A stretch of 64,000 nucleotides of DNA from Daedaleopsis sinensis. Lineage: Eukaryota; Basidiomycota; Agaricomycetes; Polyporales; Polyporaceae. This document shows positions 47,716-58,430 of this stretch, in pieces. The notes beneath the pieces were generated by a model. The model saw only the letters and a list, made by a program, of their open reading frames with translations. It was not told where the DNA came from and made no database searches. The stretch covers positions 4,216,001-4,280,000 of the forward strand of contig CM066301.1 in the NCBI GenBank assembly GCA_033807695.1. Reading direction: 5' to 3'. The translations under genes were made by a program, and so were the position numbers. Position 1 is the stretch's first letter, and each line of letters opens with the position of its first letter.

Positions 47716-49785
47716 AGTACGCTTTCGCTCTCATTTCTGCATACAGTTATCTCATCACCGTCTAGTGTGCGGCATCCTTGGTCTCCTTCTCCACGATCCA
47801 ACATTAGATGCAGCTTCCGAGATCTGCGAGGGTCTCGCCCTCTTACAACATCGTGGCCAGGATGCCTGTGGGATCGTGACCTGTGGCCCGAAAGGTCGCT
47901 TCTACCAATGCAAGGCGAACGGCATGGTCAGAGATGTCTTTGACGCCGCAGGCGTCTCCAGGCTCATCGGCGGAATGGGTGTTGGCCACGGTATGTCCCC
48001 CTCGGATGCCGTTAGGGCTCAACGCATGCAACTGACGATCGTCAAGTGCGGTATCCGACGGCGGGTAGCTCGAACCACGCAGAGGCGCAACCGTTCTATG
48101 TCAACTCCCCGTATGGCATTGTCATGGCCCATGTCAGTACTCTTTTTAGTTGCAGTCCTTCTTTCGTACCCTCGTTCCCATATGACTATGACCTCGCTGA
48201 GAGGCACGATGATGTGATGTGCTGCGTTACGTGTTAACAAGAAGGATGGAGGTGGATTCCCAGTGACGCATTGTTGGGACGGCGGACTGTCATAGTCCTA
48301 TCCTAGCAAAAGTTGCACGATGCTCACACATCACGCCTTATAGAACGGCAACCTCATCAACACATCCTCCCTCCTCCACTTCATGGACGCCGTCGCCCAC
48401 CGGCACATCAACACAACCTCGGACTCGGAGCTCCTTCTGAACATCTTCGCCGACAACCTCCAGAAGACGGGCAAGGTCCGGATCAACGAGGAGGACATCT
48501 TCACCGCGATCCGCGGGCTCATGGGGCAGGTCAAGGGCGCGTACGCCTGCGTCGCCATGCTCGCCGGGTTCGGAATCATCGCCTTCCGGGACCCGAACGG
48601 CATCCGCCCGCTCGGCATGGGCTCGCGCAAGGCCCTGGGCGAGGGGGACGGCAAGGACTGGCTGTTCGCGAGCGAGAGCGTCGTCGCCGACGCGAGCAAC
48701 TTCCACGACTGGGAGGACGTCAAGCCTGGGGAGGCGGTCATCATCACGCGGGGCGGCGTGAGCAGGCGGCAGGTCAGCACTCCAGCGACGTTCGCGCCCG
48801 ACATCTTCGAGTACGTGTACTTCGCCCGCCCGGACTCGGTCCTCGACGGGGTGAGCGTGTACCGGAGCCGGATGGCGATGGGCGACGCGCTTGCGGTGGA
48901 GGTCGAGCGCGTGCTCAAGGAGCACAACCTCACCGTGGACGTCGTGATCCCCGTCCCGGACACGTCGCGCGTCGCGGCGCTGAACCTGGCGCAGAAGCTG
49001 GAGCTGCCGTACCGCGAGGGGTTCATCAAGAACCGGTACGTCGGGCGGACGTTCATAATGCCCGGGCAGCAGATGCGGCGGAAGAACGTCCGGCGGAAGC
49101 TGAACGCGATGGCACTCGAGTTTGCGGACAAGAACGTGCTCATCGTCGATGGTACGTGTGCCTGTCGCTATCGTCATGCCTCTGCTGACCCTCTGCGCCA
49201 GACTCGATCGTGCGTGGCACGACGTCGAAGGAGATCGTGCAAATGGCCAAAGACGTTGGGGCGAAGAAGGTCATCGTCGCGAGCTGCGCTCCCCCGATAC
49301 GGTGCGTCCCCCTCTCCGTCCCCCTCCCACTGGCCGCTGACCTCACCCACAGGCACGTGAACGTGTACGGGATCGACATGCCCTCGCGCACAGAGCTCGT
49401 CGCGCACAACCGCAGCGAGGCGGACATCGCGGGCGCGATCGGCGCGGACCTCGTCATCTTCCAGACGCTGCCCGACCTCATCGCGTCCGTGCGGCGCTTC
49501 AACCCCGCGATCCCCGCGTTCGACTGCTCTGTCTTCACGGGCGAGTACGTCACGGGCGGCGTCGACGAGGAGTACCTCGCCGCGCTCGAGCGCCTCCGCG
49601 CGGACAACGTCAAGCTGCGGATGGAGGTCGGCGGGCTAGGTACGATGGAGGGCAAGGGCGGCGGTGCGGTTGGACACGACGGCGCGCGGGTGGAGGAGAA
49701 CCGCGAGATCGCGGCGGGGTGCAGCGGCCCCATGAACGGGGCCGATAGTACCGTAGGCTTGCATAATTCGTGGTCGCTATCGTAA
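47716..49785 (+). CDS. ADE4: Amidophosphoribosyltransferase (glutamine PRPP amidotransferase)
   Basis: First committed step of purine synthesis: makes phosphoribosylamine from PRPP and glutamine. The start codon is split: the A is base 47716, the intron is 47717-47765, and TG follows at 47766, giving MCGILGLL. Cys2 is the N-terminal nucleophile of the glutaminase domain. Remaining exons are 47766-47990, 48047-48132, 48344-49151, 49202-49301 and 49353-49785; 550 residues in all. Glutaminase motifs: [32 protein letters not shown]. Transferase domain: [24 protein letters not shown], and the PRPP loop [14 protein letters not shown] (an intron falls inside it). The tail is Gly-rich and species-specific. 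Confidence 0.97.
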
Positions 49786-50413
49786 GGAGGCGTCCAGAGC
49801 GGTGTATAAGTGTACTCCTTAAATGTAGATTGGGTATGGCATGTAGATCATCATACTTAAGTACTAGAGCACATATACTGTGTAGTAGTGGGCGACTATG
49901 CCCGCAGATTTTTCAGTTATCATATATGTATCATCCGGCTATGGGTGTCGTACCACTACTATTAACCGATACTTACATATTTTGCGGCACACGTTTGGCA
50001 GGTGTGCTATACATATATGTCACCTTGAGGAGGAGGAGGAGGAGGAGGAGGAGGAGGAGGAGGAGGAGGAGGAGGAGGAAGTTCGGCGAGTTGAAGTGCA
50101 GAGTAGGTCTCGATCCGCAGTAACTGAGTAAGTAAGTACTTAAAGTTACTGTGAGTCAGTAGCACCTTGTAACACAGCCACTGACGGTCTCATTCGTTCG
50201 TACCGCCATCAACCGAGTCGTACTCTGCTCAGCAACCACAGCTGCATACAAGACCAACGCGACTCCGAAAAATCTGCCTTGTACGCAAATATTGCTCACT
50301 GTATGCTGCATTCCTAGCTCAGACTAGCCACAGACCACCTTAGGCTTACACAGCGCTTAGTAAGAACGTCGTATGGCCACGGCTGGGTCGGACACCCCCG
50401 GGCCCCAAGTACT
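49786..50413. other. Intergenic with microsatellite
   Basis: Contains the GAG-repeat microsatellite and AT-rich flanks; no gene recognised. Confidence 0.5.
50027..50079. repeat. (GAG)n microsatellite
   Basis: About 17.7 uninterrupted GAG units on the plus strand (53 bp). Non-coding in the gene models here. Confidence 0.95.
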
Positions 50414-53400
50414 ATGAACTCTCTGTACACAACCTACAAGTGTCTGCTCCCTGCAGGAGCGCTCCTTTTAAAGCACGACATTGACGACCCACTGCAAGAA
50501 CCCGCAGAAGATGGGTGGACTGTCTTTCCGCACTCCTCCGGTCCGGTGCATGATGCTACCAGTGCGAGAACCTCCGGCGAACCCGCCGCCGCCATCACGG
50601 ACCCCGCCTCGAGCCCCGTCGCAGGCAACCACGACGGCAATGACCAGGAAGATGCCATTGTCGCCGACGACCTGCGCTTCCTCGTTCGCCACCGCTTCAT
50701 CGCGGCGACGTACGGCACGCCGACTCGGAGTCCTGCTAGTGCCTCTGCGGTCCCGATGTGCGTGCGCGTGTACCTCATTCCATGGGACCTGCCTGGGTCG
50801 CGGGGGGTGCTGCGCGTGCGCGACGAGGACGCGATCCTCCGCCCGGGGCGCCGGCGGCTCAAGCGGCTCTTCCTGCGGCTCCGCCAGGACAGGCCGCTAT
50901 GGGAGGGCGAGGGCGAGGGCGAGTCGACCCCGAAATTTTTCTGGACGCACACTCGTGTAGGTCCCTGTCTGGCCGGGCGTCGATGTGTAACGAGAGGTGC
51001 GAAGGCTGGCTGGCTGACGCACACTTCGCTTCGGGCAGGACAACCGGACTCTGTTGGACATCTACAACGACCTGCCGTCGCCGGCTCCCGGGCGGCTCGT
51101 CGAGGGGATCCCGGGGCTGAGGAGCACTCTGTACGAGTACCAGCTGCGGACGGTATCGACGATGTTCGCTCGGGAGAACGCCCAGGGCTCGATAGACGAC
51201 CCGCTCTATCTTCCGATTATTGGAGTCGACGGGAGGACTTTCTACGTGTTGCCCGCGACAATGGAGATTGTGATGGAGCGGCCACGGATCTCTTCGGTGC
51301 CTGGAGGGATACTGTGCGAGGAGCTTGGTAAGTACCAGTAACAGACCAGCCCACATTGACTCACACATACTCGACCTCTGCAGGTACCGGCAAGACTGTC
51401 ATGATCCTGTCTCTCATTCTCGCGACAGTCAACCAGCTCTCCTCGCCGGAAGACGCGTACCACGAGCAGCGCACCACCCTCACGCCCCTCGCGCTCCGGC
51501 ACTTTCGGTCCGCGGCCGCGATCGCCGCGCGAGGGAAGCTTGCCACCAACCACAAGGTGCTCCGGGCCACGGGCGTGCCCTCTCTCGCCGAGCTCGCCCT
51601 GCACCAGTGCCGCATCAGGCCCGACGTCCTTGCGGCGCAGGACCGCCAGGAGGTGCTGGAGCAGCTGCGGCTTTGGGAGCCGCTCCGCGCGAACGTCCCG
51701 TTCTACATCCACACGGAGCCCCCGCGGGACGTCGGCTACGGGGCGGCCCGCGGCGCCCGCGCCGACGCCCCGCGGATCGTGTACCTGTCCACGGCGACGC
51801 TCGTCGTCGTGCCCGACAACCTGCAGCTGCAGTGGGAGAACGAGATCCTCAAGCACACGACCGACCTCCTGAGGGTGCTGCGCGTGCGCCAGCGGGATGA
51901 GCTGCCGGACGCGCCCGTGCTCGCGACGGACTACGACGTACGTGAGCGTGTCTGCCGCTGTGATAACGTGTCTCGTGTGCGTCCTGACCGTCCCGCGCCC
52001 GCTTGCAGATCATACTCCTCTCGCATTCGCGTGAGCATCTGCGGTGCGTGTGCATCTAGGCGTGCTCGCTGACCGTCCGTTTGCAGGGTTCGCGAAGGAG
52101 GCGCAGAAGAAGGCCATGGGCGACCTCGCGTCGAGAACGCCCTGTCAGTGTCCGCCGCTGCCGGGCTCGCGCGTGCCCAGTTGCCGGTGCAGCAGGCGCG
52201 GGAACGTGTCGCCGCTGCTGCAGATTCGCTGGAAGCGGCTCGTCGTGGACGAAGGGCACAACGCGGCCGAGAAGCGGACGGACTATGCGATGTTCACCCG
52301 TCTGCTCAGTGTCGAGCGACGCTGGATCGTGACTGGCACTCCGACCAGTACGTCTATTTGCACACTGTGGATATAAGTGCATCCTTGACCGCTTGACGTC
52401 TCCTCTCGCCCACAGGTAACCTGCTAGGCCTCAATTTCGGCTCCGGGAGCGACCTGCAATATCCCGACGAAGACGAGGACGAAGACGAGGACGGGGACGA
52501 GGACGAAGGCGCGCGGTCTGAGCAGCGCCGATGGCACAATCGCGAACGGCCCGACTTCCAAAAGCTCGGGACGATGTTCGGGGAGTTCCTCATGGTGATG
52601 CCGTTCGCGTCCGATCCCAAAGCGTTCTCCACTCTGGTCGTCAATCCGCTCTTCAGCCCTGACGGCCCGTGGCCGGGTGACACCGCGGTCCTGACGCAGG
52701 TCATGGCGTCGGTGATGGTTCGCCACCGGTATGCCTCCTCCTCTAAATTCTTCATACTGACCGACCGACGCCCGCTGCTCTGCAGGTACGAAGACGTAGA
52801 ACAGGAGGTCCGGCTGCCGTTCTTGCAACACCACACGGTGCTGTTGGATATGGACCTGTACGCAGTGAAGACCTACAATCTAATTCAGGCGACTATAGCC
52901 GTAAACGCGGTCGATTCGGAGCGCAAAGACCAGGACTATTTGTTCCACCCTCGTGTGCGTTCGAACGCTTGCTCTAGTAACTATATGTACGGCTGACCAT
53001 TTCGCGTGCAGAATGCGGGCTCGCTCAGGGAGCTCGTGGCTAACGTCTCACAGTCAGTCCCACTACACCTTTCAGCTTCGTATCATTCTCGCTGACTAAC
53101 ACGAATGTTTGTGTTTGTGTTTACTTTGCAGCACGATGTTCTGGCACGTTGTCGACAGCAGCCTAGAAGAACGACTCGAGAACGCGAAACGCTGTCTTGT
53201 GAACCTCTCCGAACGCAATGGTAGCCCGGAGGACTTCGACCTGATAAAGCAGTCTATCTTCCACCTGTATGTCCCCGCTTTCTTCTGCTCACTATCGTAG
53301 CATCTAACACGTTATCATTCTAGCGAGTGTGCCATTGGCGACCCGGTATGGAAAGCCCTGCAGGCACATTATCACGCGTACCACCGCGTCGAGAAGATCC

Positions 53401-55041
53401 CCTTGGAGATTTGTCGCGCCTGGAGCATGTCCCCAGAGTTAATCGCCGACACCATTAACTCAGACACAATACCGGATGGAGAAGGTGCAGACACGGACAT
53501 TGCGTCCGAGCTTCTAATGGCTCCAATGGTGTTGATGAAAATGCGTGAGTTCGTCTTCAAGCACCCTTCGAGATCACGGCAGATCGAAAATATTGCCGAG
53601 ATGGGCCGCAATGTCGTCGAAGAGGAGCTCAGGTGGAAGAATTACGACGCGGCACTACAGTACCAGAAGAATAAGGGTATGAAAGACCGCCGCCCGAAGG
53701 AGAAAGACGAACTGGCCGGGTCCCGCGGCAAGCGCGAGGCTGCAGAGGCAAAACTCCAGGAGATGCGGGAGGAGTACCGCGCGGCCGCTGCGCGACTGGC
53801 CTCGGCGTCAGCTGGCGAGCCACCTCCTCCTGGGGCCCGGCCAGAGGATGGGCCTCTACCAGTGCCAAGCCAGGGCCGCAGAGTCGCGGAGAGCCTGGTG
53901 CGCCTGTCACCGGTTGCAGGTATACGTATCAAGAACTCGACCTCTACGAAGCTTGACTACATTCTGAACGAGGTGGGGGCATCGGCTGGCTGCTGGATGC
54001 CATATATGTATGTGTGATGTGTGCTCATAAGTTGCACTGTGCAGGTGCTCTTGTATGGCGCGGAGGAGAAACTCCTCATCTTCTCTCAGAGCCCGGCAAC
54101 TCTATCTTTCATCGCCGAGGCCCTCGACCTCGTTGGTATCAAGTACCTCGAGTTCAGCGGGCAGAAGAAATCCGAGCACAGGCAGACGGTCGTCACGACT
54201 TTTGAGACGTCGGATCTGTATCGTGTCCTGCTCATGGAACTCAAGCATGGTGCTCGCGGTTTGTAAGTTGCTTCATCGTAAAGAATGGCCTATGTGCTAG
54301 TTCTCGCGCTAACCTCACGGGGGCTGTATTCAGGAACTTGGTGTCTGCCTCTCGGGTTATTTTCTGCGAGCCTGTATGGAAGGCCGATGTCGAGTCACAG
54401 GCCATCAAGGTTCGATTGGCCGTACCACGCTGTCATGTTTCGACATGTTGAACCTCTTGTTCCCTAGCGTGTGCATCGTATCGGACAGTCACGACAGGTG
54501 ACAGGTGAGCTATAGAGTTAGGCTGCTGGACCCGCGTTACTGATCTCTCTCTCCCAGTCAAAACCCTCGCCATCCGTGGGACCTCCGAGGAAGTGATGGT
54601 CGCCCGCAGCAAGGCCCTGAAAGAGAACAAACAAGAGTTTACTAAAGAGTTCACAGAAGATCATACGATTCGGAGCTTCATAGAGGTGTGTGCAGACCTC
54701 CATACAGTACCCCTGCCATGGTGGACACTAGCGTACCGCGGTACTGATGCATATTGTAGCACCCAACGTTCCTTCCCATCCCTACTGAACGGCAAGTCCA
54801 CCTTGACGTACCACTGTTCCGACTCGCTCCTCCACCCACGCCCACCGCTACTTCGACGCCAGTCGACGTGACTAGCAGCGCCCCATCACCGTCAACCTCG
54901 TCAAGATCATCGCCCGCGGCTCCTCGGGAACCTGCAGCGGCGTCGGTCCCACCACCTCTGCCACGCCGGTCGATGGTATATGTCGACGTGCCGAACGGAC
55001 GCCCGCGGAAGAAACAGAAGACCGTCTCTTTTGCGCAGTGA
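50414..55041 (+). CDS. SNF2-family helicase-like ATPase
   Basis: Fifteen exons (50414-50956, 51039-51327, 51384-51937, 52009-52030, 52087-52347, 52416-52728, 52786-52954, 53012-53052, 53132-53266, 53324-53972, 54045-54262, 54334-54409, 54468-54504, 54558-54685, 54760-55041) join to 1238 residues. SNF2 proteins use ATP to move along DNA and remodel chromatin or aid repair. Motif I is [12 protein letters not shown] (usual ADEMGLGKT) across an intron; motif II is VVDEGH; motif [14 protein letters not shown]; motif [16 protein letters not shown]; motif [13 protein letters not shown]. Between the lobes is an acidic run ([14 protein letters not shown]) and a long helical insert. The tail is Ser/Pro-rich with a basic PRKKQK segment that could be a nuclear signal. 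Exon 4 is only 22 nt. Confidence 0.9.
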
Positions 55042-56130
55042 CCCGGCAAAGGAAGAACAGCGCGATATCGACTCACTGGAAGGCGGTGCGGGACCCGGGT
55101 GCACGCTTGCAAGCAGGACTCTAGGAATTCTAGCGTGTTGGCCGCTACGGCGACGTACATAACGAGGTGTGTATCTCGAGACTCGTGCAGAGGGACAGGC
55201 TCAACTCTGGGGAGGGCGGCCGGCCCCACGGACGCACCACATCTTTGATCCTTCGAAATTGAATTTACTCACTACTAATGTAGCTATGCTCGAACTACAC
55301 CAGGATATAGAACTGAAATACGATCTTATGTGAAAGTTACATTATCTGAGACGGCCTCATCGCGGCTCTGCGCTCAATTTCATACCAATTAGCATAACTT
55401 TAGACGCTAGTATTAACTAGTAGCAGTGGTTATTGTTAGTACTGGATTGGACAGCTCGGAGTCTAATTACTCTTGGCACACAGCTGTGTCACGGTAGCTG
55501 GAATGTGATAGGCTTCCCTCAAGATACTTTCCGAGTCGGTCGTACTAAGCTGCCAGTCCGGTGGCAGATAGCCAATCTCCGTTTCATCACGGTAACCACA
55601 AGCAAAATCGCAGGTCTCGAAATCTTCTACAATCACCAAACGATCTCATACCCAGACATCAATTTGTTGATGCGTCTACGATACATTCATATACTGGCGC
55701 ACAATTGCACTCCAGTTGCTTTGCTTAAAGTCATTCGTGTACTAACTCCTAAGCATATACACAGTCAGCTCGGAAACATCAAGTTACTCTACGTGCGGTG
55801 TGTTCGGACATGGGAGAAAATAAGATATGTCCAGTCAAAAGCTACTACATACTCCAACAACAGTGGGGTTAGGTGAGTACACAGACTTTTGCGCAGAACC
55901 GGCTAGTATGAACATCCTACAGGTGTCAGCCACGTCTCGATAAAATACGATATAACGAAGGTGAGATAACGGCGCGAGCTTGAGCACTAAATCATGTACA
56001 CAGGCCGTGCGGATAGCAGAACGAAAGGGAGTGAGAAGTCCACAGCCGAGCCACGCACATCAGGCGTGGGCGTGTCGTTTCTATACACGAGTTCAACCAA
56101 GCACGTCGTCGTCCGCATCCACGCCCACAT
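55042..56130. other. AT-rich intergenic region
   Basis: Open frame at 55433-55876 starts with a non-ATG codon and has no motif. No gene supported. Confidence 0.5.
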
Positions 56131-57642
56131 TTACGCGGGACAATACGCGCGTGGCGGCGGCGGAGGAGGACGGCGCGGGAGTAGTCTCACCACCCGGTGC
56201 CTTTTGACCTCGGCGCCCCTCCCCGCGAAGTAGCGCTCCGTCATGAAGCTCCAGTGGAGGGACCCGACGATCCAGTCTTGCAGCCCCTGCACGTAGAGCG
56301 CAACGTCACGGTCCAGGCGCGGGCCGAACGAGGGCAACTGCCGATGGTTTTCGACGAAGGCGTCGATGGTCTGCTGGCAGAGCTCGCCGACACAGTCGAT
56401 AGCCTCTTGGAGGGTGAACCCGCGGAGGTGCATGAGAATGACGATCATCTGCGAAGGTGGAGACGGTGATGAGCTTGGAATCGCGTTTCGGGGTCAGAAG
56501 AGGACCGTTGGGACGGAGACTCACATTGTGTGTGTCGCCTCGGGATTGCTCGACGTTGTATGAGAAAATATCCTGCGCAAGGCAACTGGGGTGTTACTAC
56601 CTGACGACCGCTAGTCTAGTGATGTCATGACGGCTTACATTACTCCACTGTGAACCGTCGAAAAGCGGTTAGCGGAGCTCAAGCAACCAGTGTGAAGCAG
56701 AGACTTACTGTTACAAGGTCATTTGCGGCCTGGTTAAGAGCCTGGAGGATCGGATGCCGAATGACGAATTCTGGGAGATCGATGTCCATTGCGTATTCAA
56801 TCAGGTCGAAGCAGGGCTTGCACCCGCTGGTGTCTCGTCGTACCTGAGCAGCCGCACACCACCACATTACAGTCAGCGTGGTCCGCACCTGCTGCGCGTG
56901 TTGAAGGGACCCACGGAGATGTACGACTCTAGGTCGGGAATGAGGTTTGCGTCACGGTCCCGCGCCTGCTGGTTCACGGCATCGAAGAACAACTGCATGT
57001 TCTCCTTGAACCGTGCCTGAGGACCGGGCTTTGCGTCCCGCGTGCACCTCGTCCAGAAGCTGCGGGAAGAGCGGTCTGTCAGCACATCGCACATCGCACG
57101 TCACACCTTCCGCCGAGCACGCCGCACACGCACGCGTACGGCGAGAATAGCAGAAGGCGGGCAACAGCGACTCACTCTCGCGCCAGCTTCCCCGCGCTGC
57201 CTTCTTCCGCGGGCTGCCCTCTGCCGGGCATGTACCGGTCGGGGAACCACAGCGCGTTCATTACGCAGTCTGCGAGCTCCTCCGTCCCGTGGCGCATCAT
57301 CCCGTCCGAGACGTTGTCGAGGTGGAAGAGGTAGTTCATGAAGTCGCTCACGACCCGCAGCCGCTCCGGCCGGCACCATGGGTAGCAGAACGCCGTGAGT
57401 TCGCCCGCCTGTAGGCCACGGAGGGCCCGACGGGCCTTGAGCGACAGCTCGGGGCATCCTGAGTCGAGCCAGTGTACGGACTCGGCGGCGAGGGCGTCCC
57501 CATGAGGGTGGTAGGCAAGTGGGAAGCTGCAGTGATTGACGAGGTCGGGGAGGACAAAGTGGTCTGGAGCCTTCGACCTCGACTTGAGCTTGTGTTTCGG
57601 GGATGAGGGCGGGGTTAAAGGTGCTGCGATTGCTACGGTCAT
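56131..57642 (-). CDS. Sesquiterpene synthase (class I terpene synthase)
   Basis: Six exons on the minus strand (57642-57176, 57059-56915, 56843-56709, 56647-56639, 56572-56525, 56448-56131) give 373 residues. Class I synthases cyclise farnesyl diphosphate using Mg2+. The first metal site is D109-NVSD113; the region before it (FCYPWCRPERL, DFMNYLF) is typical. The effector segment RRDTSGCKPC precedes the second metal site, NDIFSYNVE (Asn, Ser, Glu triad). Its Trp-Ser-Asn comes from a separate 9-nt exon. The C-terminal helices (GLQDWIVGSLHWSF, TERYF) and a short RHRVVRLLPRR tail follow. No P450 or other tailoring gene is adjacent, so the product cannot be guessed. Confidence 0.93.
56639..56647 (-). 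other. 9-nt micro-exon of the terpene synthase
   Basis: Minus-strand TGGAGTAAT (Trp-Ser-Asn) is flanked by a CAG acceptor at 56648-56650 and a GTAAG donor at 56638-56634. It restores the WSNDIFSYNVE motif in frame. Confidence 0.88.
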
Positions 57643-58430
57643 GGTTGTATGATGCTGGGCTAGATAGAAGCCAAAGAATGTATGAATGTGGAAGGGAGTG
57701 TGGATGTGTTTGGCGGCTTGGCCGTGTCCGTGGATTTCAGCCCAGAGGGAGGGGGTTAGAGGCTAGAGGTGGTGTCGGACTTGTGACGGAACCGTGGTAG
57801 CTCTCTTATACTAGCACAGTCCTGCATCACCATCATGATGTCCCCGCGCAACAGGCAGCACGCTAGAGCGTTCCGAGGGGAGAAAAGGTGGAGAGTGCGT
57901 GCTGCAGAACATACCGGCAAAGCAGTACACCGCGAGAGTCCTCCGTGGCATAGCGATGGGCTATTGTCCTGCCTCTCAGTCTGGGTGCCGAACTTCGCGG
58001 ACTGACAACAACATGAGGAACTAATTTACCGGCATCTATCCCGTCTCAGAGTCTTTGCGGGGGCGACGCAGTGGGCCCTTGTGCGCGGGAGTGCCGCGGA
58101 TCTCCGCGTGCACATTAGTACGGCAGCCACACAACATATTCCAGCCGTGGGCCTGCAGGCAACCTTTCCGGTTGTCTTCGTGCATGTATGGGGGAGGGAG
58201 GACGCACAGTTAGCTCTTGCCACCACAGCCAGTGGCGATGACTATGGCATGGAAGGATGTCCAGGGGCAAGCGCCGAGAAAGCCCTCCACATCTCATCGT
58301 GCCGTTCCCATCTCGGGGCCTACAGAGAGATCTCGCCGGTGAATGCAGAGATATGTTTGTGTACAACAGGTCCGTGGAGCGTCCCGGACGCAAGCGTACA
58401 GGTTGTAGGTACGGCCAATGCCTGTCATTA
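57643..58430. other. Intergenic
   Basis: About 0.8 kb upstream of the terpene synthase. A TATAAG on the minus strand (57810-57805) lies about 165 bp from its ATG. No gene seen. Confidence 0.45.

Noticed and set aside
48313..49188. Long plus and minus frames (270-291 codons) overlapping the purine gene
   Set aside because: Other-frame shadows of the ADE4 exon; ADE4 motifs are decisive.
55433..55876. A 147-codon frame in AT-rich DNA
   Set aside because: Begins with a non-ATG codon, no motif, no neighbours; probably chance.
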